Under the pieces are notes generated by a model. The model was not told the origin of the DNA. It did not search any database and saw only the letters and a list, made by a program, of their open reading frames with translations. A stretch of 64,000 nt of DNA, taken from positions 1 through 64,000 of the forward strand of contig NHEF01000010.1 of assembly GCA_002171615.1 (NCBI GenBank). The letters are read 5' to 3'. Source of the DNA: Gammaproteobacteria bacterium TMED78 (lineage in GTDB: Bacteria > Pseudomonadota > Gammaproteobacteria > Steroidobacterales > Rariloculaceae). Shown here piece after piece: positions 50,788 to 58,945 of the stretch. The position numbers were made by a program, and so were the translations under genes. The stretch's first letter is position 1. The number at the start of each line of letters is the position of its first letter.

Positions 50788-51960
50788 ATGAATAAATTAA
50801 ACCAAGTTTTTTTTCTAACTATTCTATGTTTTTTTGCTACCGAGGGTAAAACAACCGAGGTAGCCATTTGCACTGATGCCGGTAATTTTATGGTTGAGCT
50901 TTATGACGAAGAAGCGCCTTTGCATGTAGAGAATTTCATTTATTATGTTGAAAAAGGGTTTTATTTGGGAACAGTCTTCCATAGAGTTATTAAAGATTTT
51001 GTAGTTCAAGGTGGAGGCTACACAAGAAATTTTAGAGGTAAACCTATTAGCGATCCTATCAAGAACGAATCAAAGAACGGAATAAAGAATAATATAGGAA
51101 CACTAGCAGCCGCTCGAGCTTCTAATCCTGATTCTGCTACTTCTCAATTCTATATCAACCTATCTGATAACCCTAGTCTTGATGCTACAAGAAATAATTT
51201 TGGTTATACGGTCTTTGGTGAAGTAAAAATAGGTATGGATACTATCAAAAGCATTGCTGATCTCCCTACTAGTGCATCAGGGCCTTTTATCTCAGATGTA
51301 ACTCAACCCCTAATTGCCATAACAGCAATTACAGTAGTACCAGAAAATAGATACCCAGAAATGGCATTAGAGCAAAAAACAGAAACATTACTTAAGGAAA
51401 TTTATTATGCGATTAATGAAGAAGCATTTGAATCTGCTGAAAGTTTTTTTAGAGAGTATCATGCTATTTGTGGCGAGGTAGGCCCTGAATTAATGTTATT
51501 AGAAATTAAAGTCCTAGCAACTCTTGAGAAAAATCAATTAGCAACGGAAATCTTAGCAGAGTACCTTCGGATAGCGGATAATACGAAAGAAGAATACCTT
51601 GAAGCATTAGCTCTATCAAGACAGCTAACATCAGGAATGGTAATACCAGAATCTAGAGAAACAATAAGATTAAGAGAAATCTCAGGAGATTGTTCTTTTC
51701 CAGTAATGCCGGATTTACCAGATGCTAGGATAGCGACCATCAATGAAATGGTAGAAGCACAAAATGAAGTAAAAAAATATATTGAGTTAAGTAATATTAG
51801 ATTGGAGTGTTTAGATAAAATAATAAACACAAGTGAAGATCCACTGGTCTATGATGATTTAAGGTTAGTAACCGCCGCATATAATCAAGCTGTTGATATG
51901 CAAAATGATATTGCGGGTAGCTTTAACACTCAAAGAACTATTTTTCTTGAAAGGCAATAA
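50788..51960 (+). CDS. Periplasmic cyclophilin-type peptidyl-prolyl isomerase with a 200-residue C-terminal extension
   Basis: About 390 residues from the ATG at 50788, which gives a proper signal peptide (QVFFLTILCFFATEG). The track start at 50743 adds 15 residues of doubtful value. Residues about 25-195 are a PpiA/PpiB-type cyclophilin: GNFMVELYDEEAPLHVENFIYYVEKGFY, GTVFHRVIKDFVVQGGG (catalytic Arg in FHRV) and SATSQFYINLSDNPSLD (FxxQ site). The remaining ~195 residues are helical and charged, not part of the catalytic fold, and I do not recognise them. Most periplasmic cyclophilins end near residue 200, so this is unusually long. It lies 4 bp before a Cas4-like nuclease gene. Confidence 0.88.
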   Translation: MNKLNQVFFLTILCFFATEGKTTEVAICTDAGNFMVELYDEEAPLHVENFIYYVEKGFYLGTVFHRVIKDFVVQGGGYTRNFRGKPISDPIKNESKNGIKNNIGTLAAARASNPDSATSQFYINLSDNPSLDATRNNFGYTVFGEVKIGMDTIKSIADLPTSASGPFISDVTQPLIAITAITVVPENRYPEMALEQKTETLLKEIYYAINEEAFESAESFFREYHAICGEVGPELMLLEIKVLATLEKNQLATEILAEYLRIADNTKEEYLEALALSRQLTSGMVIPESRETIRLREISGDCSFPVMPDLPDARIATINEMVEAQNEVKKYIELSNIRLECLDKIINTSEDPLVYDDLRLVTAAYNQAVDMQNDIAGSFNTQRTIFLERQ

Positions 51961-51964
51961 ATTA

Positions 51965-52720
51965 ATGAGCTCGTTTTACAAAGGAAAAAGAACTAGAAAT
52001 ATATATAATCCAGATGATAGTAAGCCCTTCAAACTAAGTAGAAGCAAAATTGATAGATTTATAGAGTGTCCTAGATGTTTTTATTTAGACCGTAGGTTAG
52101 GTGTTGATCGACCGCCAGGCTTTCCATTCAATTTAAATAGTGCTGTCGACTCTCTTCTCAAAAATGAATTTGATGCAATAAGAATTAAAAATGCTCAACA
52201 TCCATTCCTATTAGAAAAAAATATAGATGCTAGACCAGCTCAACATGAAAAATTAGATAAATGGAGAGAAAACTTTGTAGGTATCCAGTATCACCACGAA
52301 GAAACAAATCTTATTATAACTGGTGCGATAGATGATCTATGGCAAAACTCTAAACATGAATATATAGTAGTTGATTATAAATCAACGGCTAAAAAAGGGA
52401 GGATCGAGGCGCTTGATCAGGGGTGGCATGCTGGCTATAAAAGACAAATGGAAATTTATCAGTGGCTACTCAGAAAAAATAATTTACTCGTTTCTGATAC
52501 AGGATACTTTCTCTATGCAAACGGAATTACCGATAGGCCTTCTTTTGATGCAAGATTAGAATTTGATATGACGATTATCTCTTATGAGGGTCATGACGAC
52601 TGGATAGATGGAACTATTGAGGAAATATACGGATGCTTAAATAAAGACTTTATTCCCAAATCTAGCTCAAATTGTGACTACTGTTGCTATCAAAAAGCTA
52701 TAGATTCAGTGATTTTTTAA
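51965..52720 (+). CDS. PD-(D/E)XK nuclease of the Cas4/AddB-like type with possible Fe-S cluster
   Basis: A 251-residue cytoplasmic protein from the ATG at 51965 (the track start at 51893 lies inside the previous gene). The nuclease core is seen as ITGAIDDLW (Asp) and YIVVDYKST (the D-x-K of the PD-(D/E)XK motif). The N-terminal CPRC (C35, C38) and C-terminal CDYCC residues are placed like the four Cys that hold a [4Fe-4S] cluster in Cas4 and AddB. LSRSKIDRFIECPRCFYLDRR is a typical PF12705 start. There is no CRISPR array or other cas gene in the window. It is likely a stand-alone DNA repair or processing nuclease. Confidence 0.84.
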   Translation: MSSFYKGKRTRNIYNPDDSKPFKLSRSKIDRFIECPRCFYLDRRLGVDRPPGFPFNLNSAVDSLLKNEFDAIRIKNAQHPFLLEKNIDARPAQHEKLDKWRENFVGIQYHHEETNLIITGAIDDLWQNSKHEYIVVDYKSTAKKGRIEALDQGWHAGYKRQMEIYQWLLRKNNLLVSDTGYFLYANGITDRPSFDARLEFDMTIISYEGHDDWIDGTIEEIYGCLNKDFIPKSSSNCDYCCYQKAIDSVIF

Positions 52721-52729
52721 GAATAGACT

Positions 52730-53452
52730 ATGTTTATAAGAAGCATTATATTAATAATAATATTCTTACTATCTAACCAGATTTTGGCACAAAATCTTGA
52801 AACCTCTATCGCTGCTGGATATCTTGCAACTAGTGGCAACAGTAATAACCAAAGCTCCAATGCAAGTTTTGATACTTTGTGGCAACAATTATTATGGCAA
52901 CATAATATCTCAGGCTCAATAATTAATTCTAGCTCAGAAAATACGACTAAAGCAGAAGCTTATGCTCTTGAGTGGCAAAGTAATTACTCTAATAGAAATT
53001 CAGACTCTTATGCTTTTATAGTTATTTCTTGGGATCAGGATAAATTCAGCGCATATGATAATCAAATAAGACAATCTTTTGGTTATGGAAAAAGAATTAA
53101 GAATACTAATCAATATCAACTAAATGCAGAAATAGGTTTAGGTGCTAGACAAGCAAAGATAAATAATGAACTATGTTCCTGTGAAGAAAAAACAGAGCAG
53201 GATGAAGGCATTATACGAGTTAGTGGTAACTTCAATTGGCTAATTAGCGAAACAACAGAACTTCAACAATCGGTAGCAGTGGAAGGGGGATCAAACAACA
53301 CTTATTTTGAAGCTACTACAAGTTTAGATGTAAATATTATAAACAATATTGGCCTTATACTTTCATACACTCTTAAAAATAACTCTGACGTCCCTATTAC
53401 TAGAAAAAAAACTGATACATATACCTCTATTTCTCTTGAATACACATTCTAG
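52730..53452 (+). CDS. DUF481 family outer-membrane protein (YdiY-like)
   Basis: A 240-residue precursor with a signal peptide (cleavage after ILAQ). The mature part is a beta-barrel of the DUF481/YdiY salt-induced outer-membrane protein family: AAGYLATSGNSNNQSSNASFD at the start, a run of alternating aromatic strands (YALEWQSNYSNRNSDSYAFIVISWDQDKFSAYDNQIRQSFGYG), and a C-terminal strand ending in an aromatic residue (SISLEYTF), as in outer-membrane barrels. Function unknown. It overlaps the convergent DUF6491 gene by 4 bp. Confidence 0.88.
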   Translation: MFIRSIILIIIFLLSNQILAQNLETSIAAGYLATSGNSNNQSSNASFDTLWQQLLWQHNISGSIINSSSENTTKAEAYALEWQSNYSNRNSDSYAFIVISWDQDKFSAYDNQIRQSFGYGKRIKNTNQYQLNAEIGLGARQAKINNELCSCEEKTEQDEGIIRVSGNFNWLISETTELQQSVAVEGGSNNTYFEATTSLDVNIINNIGLILSYTLKNNSDVPITRKKTDTYTSISLEYTF

Positions 53453-53922
53453 TCTTCGCTCTCTTCTAGAAAATTAACTGATTCAGGCTCCTCCATAATA
53501 GAGCTTCTTTCGCCAGTTCTAAGAAATTCAGCATCTGATTCACTTATCTGATAGAACAAGCCTAAACTACATCTTGTGCCTGACCATATATCTCTCCCGA
53601 ACCCTTCTAGAACCGTAATTGAATCTAAATTACATAATCTATAAAAAGATACTTCATAAGAAAAGCTATCATATCTATCTAGACCAAAACACTCTCTTCC
53701 TAAGAAATTTCTATAAATGGACCCTCCATACATATAAAACAAGATAGAGGAGCTATCAACTATGTGAGTATCTCTCAAGCGCCTAGTGTCTATACATCTT
53801 TGCCCTTCTCTATCTATATCTATACCATCTAAGATTATAGAATCTTCTTGATTGTTTTCTTGTGAAAAAGATAGGCCTAATTTAAATACTAAAATTATTA
53901 GTAATATTAAAAATCTACACAT
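53449..53922 (-). CDS. DUF6491-like secreted protein
   Basis: A 157-residue precursor with a signal peptide (ILLIILVFKLGLSFSQ). Four or five Cys residues are spaced as in the DUF6491 pattern: QRCIDTRRLRDTHIVDSSSILFYM, then RNFLGRECFGLDR, RLCNLDSITVLE and GTRCSLGLFYQI, likely forming disulfides in the periplasm. The family is common in Gammaproteobacteria and its function is unknown. It overlaps the convergent YdiY-like gene and lies 62 bp downstream of the pabB-pabC gene on the same strand. Confidence 0.8.
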   Translation of the reverse strand: MCRFLILLIILVFKLGLSFSQENNQEDSIILDGIDIDREGQRCIDTRRLRDTHIVDSSSILFYMYGGSIYRNFLGRECFGLDRYDSFSYEVSFYRLCNLDSITVLEGFGRDIWSGTRCSLGLFYQISESDAEFLRTGERSSIMEEPESVNFLEESED

Positions 53923-53984
53923 TAAAATCTCGTTATTATAAATAATCTAAAAAATGAGAAGTTGTTTATATTTTAGCCCAATCC

Positions 53985-55760
53985 TCAATAATCGATAATA
54001 TTAATTTGCCATATGCCTCTAACAGAATTAGCTAGAAATATTTTATCACTTGAATTAAGTATATCTAGATCTAATATCTCTTCTTCTGCTCTACCAATAT
54101 CAAGCAAATATTGTCTATAAATTCCTGGAAGTAAACCACTTTCTATCGGCGGAGTTAGAAGACGACCCTTAAACTCTATAAAGAGGTTAGCTATCGTTGA
54201 TTCAGTCAATTCAAGATTATTGTTTAAAATTATTACGTCATGAATATCAGTTACCTTCCTTTTAGCACTTGTAAGCGCATAATCATACACTTTCCTATTA
54301 GTTGTTTTATTTAAAACAAATACATCTTCTCTAACATCTAAAGGCTCATTTGAAACTAACACATTATAAGGGTCAGGAAGCTCAACTAATTTAGAAATTT
54401 CGACTCTTGGAGAGCCATATTTATTTAGTAATAACCTAACAATTAATGGATGCCTATTACTTTTTTTGGCATTGTAAATTTCTATGCTTTCATTTAACTT
54501 TTCGATTATTTTTTCATAATTAAAGTTAATCCCAAAAAATGTCGCTGTCCTCTTAAGTCTTCCAAGATGATCTTGAAGAAAGCTAAAATCTTCTGATAGC
54601 TCCCATTTTATTGTCTCTAGTAATTCAAAATTATCTATATTTTTTTTAATTATCTTTGATTTAGTAATACATTCCTGCCACTCTTCCTCTGGACTAGAAT
54701 CAATAACTATTCCTCCTCCTACTGCGTACTTTGCTTCTTTAGTTATATTGTTAAACCACGCAGTTCGAATCGCAACATTGAATTGTGAGCTGCCATCAGG
54801 CCTAATAAAACCAATACTTCCAGTATATATCTCTCTAGCACTTTGCTCTAAATTACTTATGATTTCCATTGTTCTATGCTTGGGAGCCCCAGTTATCGAA
54901 GCAGCAGGGAAAAGACTGCTAAGTATAGAGAGAGAGCTATCTGATGAATTAGCTTTAACAGAGCTTATCATTTGCCAAAGAGTAGGATATTTCTCTATCT
55001 CAAAGAGTGAATCTACTTTAACACTCCCGCTATTAGAAAATTTCCCTAGGTCATTTCTAACCATATCTGTAATCATTAAATTCTCAGCTTTATTCTTTTC
55101 AGACTCTTTGAGCCATTTTGCATTATTCTCATCACTCTTTAAGTCATAGCCCCTAGATATAGTTCCCTTCATTGGTCGACAAATAACCTCATTTCCATAT
55201 TTTTTGAAAAATAGCTCGTTTGAGGCTGATAGTATTGAAAAATCACTAGTCTCTATGTAAGCGCCATAACCAAAAGGTTGGTTATGTATCATCTGAGAAA
55301 ATAATGCTCTAGAGCAATTAAAAAAATTATCGAAACTAGATTTTAGCCTATAACTATAATTTACTTGATATGTATGACCCTCACGGATTAAATTTTGAAT
55401 ATATTTGATATTTTTGACATATGATTCTTTATTTATTTCTGACACCCAGTTAAGAGAGCTCCCAATAGCCAAATCAACTAAATAAGGATTTGGTATAGAG
55501 TTATATTCATTAAAAACAGCAAACCATGCTAGAGGAAAATTACTACTTGGAGAAAATGTTTTATATGTTTCATCAAAAGCACTAGAGGCCTCATAGCTCA
55601 AAAAACCAACCACCCATAGATGATCGACTAGTGATTTTTTCTCAGCTTTTCTGATGGTATCCTTTACTTCTTCAATAGAATTAGCTAAATATACCTCTAC
55701 AGGATCACGAAATTCGATCCAATCATTTTGTAGATCTCTTATTTGTATTAAAATGCTCAT
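53985..55760 (-). CDS. pabB: Aminodeoxychorismate synthase component I fused to aminodeoxychorismate lyase (PabB-PabC)
   Basis: A 591-residue bifunctional enzyme for p-aminobenzoate, a folate precursor. Residues 1-365 are PabB: CRPMKGTISRG has the Lys that distinguishes PabB from TrpE, and ASITGAPKHRTMEII and YTGSIGFIRPDG are chorismate-site blocks. Residues about 385-591 are a class IV PLP enzyme like PabC, with the Lys in LNKTTNRKVYDYAL and ELTESTIANLFIEFKG and GLLPGIYRQYLL as the usual blocks. Fusions of this kind occur in several bacterial groups. The start codon directly abuts the ATG of the divergent 55.8-kb gene (CATATG). No PabA is seen nearby. Confidence 0.92.
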   Translation of the reverse strand: MSILIQIRDLQNDWIEFRDPVEVYLANSIEEVKDTIRKAEKKSLVDHLWVVGFLSYEASSAFDETYKTFSPSSNFPLAWFAVFNEYNSIPNPYLVDLAIGSSLNWVSEINKESYVKNIKYIQNLIREGHTYQVNYSYRLKSSFDNFFNCSRALFSQMIHNQPFGYGAYIETSDFSILSASNELFFKKYGNEVICRPMKGTISRGYDLKSDENNAKWLKESEKNKAENLMITDMVRNDLGKFSNSGSVKVDSLFEIEKYPTLWQMISSVKANSSDSSLSILSSLFPAASITGAPKHRTMEIISNLEQSAREIYTGSIGFIRPDGSSQFNVAIRTAWFNNITKEAKYAVGGGIVIDSSPEEEWQECITKSKIIKKNIDNFELLETIKWELSEDFSFLQDHLGRLKRTATFFGINFNYEKIIEKLNESIEIYNAKKSNRHPLIVRLLLNKYGSPRVEISKLVELPDPYNVLVSNEPLDVREDVFVLNKTTNRKVYDYALTSAKRKVTDIHDVIILNNNLELTESTIANLFIEFKGRLLTPPIESGLLPGIYRQYLLDIGRAEEEILDLDILNSSDKIFLANSVRGIWQINIIDY

Positions 55761-56285
55761 ATGATCAATCAGAAAGCTTTATATCGCTTAAAATTATTAA
55801 TACTCTCAGTTTTTTTATACTCTTCCAAATCTATTGGTCAGATAATTGTTGAACCTATTGGATATGCTTACTCAACTGAAATCGGAAGCTATGAGCTTAT
55901 ATTCCAAAGCTCATCTGAGTCCGCACCCTCTATGGGAAGATTTTTGGGCTTAAGAGTTGATAGATTAGAAATCGAGCCTATGAAAATAGAGCTAAACATA
56001 AATCAAAACTTTCAATTAAATTCATTAAAAGTAATGGCATTTGATTCAGATAATTCACTTATTTCTGAAGCGCCTTTTAATATAGAAATTGAAGCTCCTA
56101 ATAATTTAATTGAAATTATTACAACTGCAACTAATTCACCAATTATTAGGGCCGCTAATGCTGGAGTTGGTAGGCTATGGATAACCGCTTCATCACCCTC
56201 CTCGAATGGTGAAAACTATAAAATTCCATTGATTATTGCTGTAAATAGCAACAAAGAGCTACCTCAACCTCCACTTTTATATTAG
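55761..56285 (+). CDS. Secreted protein of unknown function
   Basis: A 174-residue precursor. The first 26 residues are a Sec signal (LLILSVFLYSSKSIGQ), and the mature part is rich in beta residues (IIVEPIGYAYST, SYELIFQSSSES, KIELNINQNFQLNSLKVMAFDSDN, ANAGVGRLWITASSPSS), suggesting one or two Ig-like sandwiches. I do not recognise a family. Its start codon touches that of the divergent pabB-pabC gene and has no Shine-Dalgarno, so a leaderless or very short leader is likely. The gene ends 34 bp before alaS and may be co-transcribed with it. Confidence 0.65.
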   Translation: MINQKALYRLKLLILSVFLYSSKSIGQIIVEPIGYAYSTEIGSYELIFQSSSESAPSMGRFLGLRVDRLEIEPMKIELNINQNFQLNSLKVMAFDSDNSLISEAPFNIEIEAPNNLIEIITTATNSPIIRAANAGVGRLWITASSPSSNGENYKIPLIIAVNSNKELPQPPLLY

Positions 56286-56319
56286 ATTATAGAAGTACAA
56301 ATCTTAATCTTAAAAAATA

Positions 56320-58941
56320 ATGAAGAAAACAAGCAATGAGCTAAGACAAGATTTCATAGATTTCTTTGTAAAAAAAAATCATGAGCATATATCTAGCTCT
56401 TCATTAATTCCTGGTAATGATCCTACTTTACTCTTTACCAATGCAGGTATGGTGCAATTTAAAGATATTTTTTTAGGCTTAGAAAAGAGTAACTTAGTCA
56501 GAGCTGTCAGCTCTCAACGGTGTTTAAGAGCAGGGGGTAAGCACAACGATCTTGAAAATGTTGGATATACCTCTAGACATCATACTATGTTTGAGATGCT
56601 TGGAAATTTTAGCTTTGGAGACTACTCCAAACGAGAAGCAATAAATTATGCTTGGGAATTTATTACAGAAATTCTAAAAATACCTAAAGAAAAATTATGG
56701 TGTACTGTTTTTAAAGAAGATATTGAGGCAGAAAAAATCTGGTTAGATGAAATAGGGGTAAGCCCAGATAGACTTATAAAACTTGGAGAAAAAAGTAACT
56801 TTTGGGCTATGGGAGATACTGGGCCGTGTGGCCCTTGTAGTGAAATATTTTATGATCATGGTCCTAAAATTATGGGTGGACCGCCTGGCTCAGCTGAAGA
56901 AGATGGTGATAGATTTGTTGAAATCTGGAATTTAGTCTTTATGCAATATGATAAAGATGCAAATGGAAATTTGTCTCTACTTCCAAAACTCTCCGTAGAT
57001 ACAGGAATGGGGTTAGAAAGGATAACTGCTATTATCCAAGGAGTGCATTCGAATTATGAAATAGATACTTTCGAAAAAATTATTCAAGATACTATGAAGC
57101 TCCTTGACGAAAGAGATAAAGAAAATAAGTCACTTAGAGTTATCGCTGATCATATTAGAGCTAGTGTTTTCCTAATTTTAGATGGAATTTCACCTAGTAA
57201 TGAAGGAAGGGGGTATGTTTTAAGAAGAATAATGAGAAGAGCTCTTAGGCATGGATTTATGCTAGGCGCTAAAGAACCCTTCTTCTACAAACTAGTAAAA
57301 TCTGTGAACGAGCAAATGGGAAAGGCTTATCCAGAAATAAAAAATAGCATTGATCATATAGAAAATACTATCTCGGACGAAGAAGAAAAATTTTCAATTA
57401 CCCTATCAAATGGAATGAAGCTCCTAGAGGATGAAATAAAAAAAGTTGGAACAAAAGGCTCTATTTCGGGAAAGGTAGCATTTAAGCTTTATGATACTTT
57501 TGGGTTTCCAGTTGATTTAACAGAAGATATAGCAAGAGAGAGAGGCCTATCTATTGAAAAAGATATTTTTGAAACAGAGATGTTAAAACAAAAAAATAGA
57601 GCCAGACAATCTAATCAATTTATTATAGAAAAAACAAATTTACCAAAGACAAATCTAGAAACCAATTTTGAAGGTTATAATGAGCTAGATATAGAAGCAG
57701 AAATTTTATCTTTGTATAAAGGTCTAGACTCAGTTAATGCCTTAAGTGCTGGTGAAGAAGGATTAATAATTTTAGATAAAACTACCTTTTATGCTGAAGG
57801 GGGTGGACAAATTGGTGATTCTGGAAAAATTATTAATTCTAATAGTTCTGAATTCGAGGTAATTGATACGCAAAAAATAATGGGAGCTATTGTCCATTTA
57901 GGAAAAATAATAAAAGGTAACATAAAAAAAGGGGATAAAGTTATGGTTAATGTAGATAGCAATAAGCGATCTGCTATTGTCTTAAATCATTCAGCTACTC
58001 ACCTACTTCATTCTGCCTTACGATTCATATTAGGAGATCATATACAACAAAAAGGTTCTCTGGTTGCAGCAGACAGATTAAGATTTGACTTCTCTCATAC
58101 AAAGCCAATTAACCAAGAGAAGATTCTTGAGATAGAAGCTTTAGTCAATGATCAAATTGCTAATAATTTAGAAGCTGAAGTAAATACTTTATCTTACGAA
58201 GATGCTATAAAAGATGGTGCTTTAGCATTCTTTGCAGATAAGTATTCTGACAAAGTAAGAACACTAAAATTTTCAAGTTTCTCACATGAATTGTGTGGTG
58301 GAACACATGTAAAAAGAACGGGTGATATAGGCATCTTCAAAATTATCTCTGAGATTGGAGTATCATCAGGAGTTAGAAGAATTGAAGCCTTAACTGGACC
58401 AGCAGCACTGGTGTGGATGAATAATAACGAAAAAATACTTAAAAAAATAATCGTCATAACTAAAGCAAATAAAGAAAACGTTTTAAGTAAAATAGAAAAA
58501 ATAATTGAACACAACAAGGATCTTGAGAAACAGCTAAAAAACCTGAAAATTAAAGCCTTATCGAATAATAAAGATGACTCAACTCAAGAAGTAAAAAATA
58601 TAGATGGAGTTAAAGTTTTATCTAAAAGAATTGATGGCGCTGATATCAATACTTTAAGAGAAATATCTGACGGCCTAAAGAATAAGCTCGGATCAGGTGT
58701 AGTTATTTTAGGTAGCATTGAGCAAGATAAAGTTAGATTAATTACCAGTGTAAGCAAAGATCTAATCAATAAAATAAATGCTGGTAATTTAATTTTACCA
58801 TTAGCTAAAATAGTTGGAGGGAGCGGTGGTGGTCGTGCAGATTTTGCCCAGGCTGGAGGAATTGATCTAGACAAGCTTGATATAGCACTAGAATCAGCAC
58901 ATAACGAAGTAAAGAAAATTCTAGTAATAAAAGGAGCCTAG
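56320..58941 (+). CDS. alaS: Alanyl-tRNA synthetase
   Basis: An 873-residue class II synthetase of the usual length. Visible landmarks are the class II catalytic N terminus (RQDFIDFFVKKNHEH, SSSLIPGNDPTLLFTNAGMVQFKD, RCLRAGGKHNDLENVG), the tRNA-binding helical domain, the editing domain with HSATHLLHSALR and the zinc-binding CGGTHVKRTGDIG, and a C-Ala domain with GGSGGGRADFAQAGG. It charges tRNA-Ala and clears Ser/Gly mischarging. It is very close to gammaproteobacterial AlaS. A short gap of 4 bp follows before an alkyl-sulfatase-like gene. Assignment is secure. Confidence 0.97.
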   Translation: MKKTSNELRQDFIDFFVKKNHEHISSSSLIPGNDPTLLFTNAGMVQFKDIFLGLEKSNLVRAVSSQRCLRAGGKHNDLENVGYTSRHHTMFEMLGNFSFGDYSKREAINYAWEFITEILKIPKEKLWCTVFKEDIEAEKIWLDEIGVSPDRLIKLGEKSNFWAMGDTGPCGPCSEIFYDHGPKIMGGPPGSAEEDGDRFVEIWNLVFMQYDKDANGNLSLLPKLSVDTGMGLERITAIIQGVHSNYEIDTFEKIIQDTMKLLDERDKENKSLRVIADHIRASVFLILDGISPSNEGRGYVLRRIMRRALRHGFMLGAKEPFFYKLVKSVNEQMGKAYPEIKNSIDHIENTISDEEEKFSITLSNGMKLLEDEIKKVGTKGSISGKVAFKLYDTFGFPVDLTEDIARERGLSIEKDIFETEMLKQKNRARQSNQFIIEKTNLPKTNLETNFEGYNELDIEAEILSLYKGLDSVNALSAGEEGLIILDKTTFYAEGGGQIGDSGKIINSNSSEFEVIDTQKIMGAIVHLGKIIKGNIKKGDKVMVNVDSNKRSAIVLNHSATHLLHSALRFILGDHIQQKGSLVAADRLRFDFSHTKPINQEKILEIEALVNDQIANNLEAEVNTLSYEDAIKDGALAFFADKYSDKVRTLKFSSFSHELCGGTHVKRTGDIGIFKIISEIGVSSGVRRIEALTGPAALVWMNNNEKILKKIIVITKANKENVLSKIEKIIEHNKDLEKQLKNLKIKALSNNKDDSTQEVKNIDGVKVLSKRIDGADINTLREISDGLKNKLGSGVVILGSIEQDKVRLITSVSKDLINKINAGNLILPLAKIVGGSGGGRADFAQAGGIDLDKLDIALESAHNEVKKILVIKGA

Positions 58942-58945
58942 AACT

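Noticed and set aside
51965-52720. CRISPR-Cas locus around the Cas4-like nuclease
   Set aside because: No repeat-spacer array and no other cas genes are seen in the window.
54748-55149. 133-residue plus-strand ORF
   Set aside because: Lies entirely inside the PabB part of the fusion gene on the opposite strand, with no family features; a frame shadow.
58194-58517. 107-residue minus-strand ORF
   Set aside because: Antisense to the alaS editing domain and has no recognisable features.
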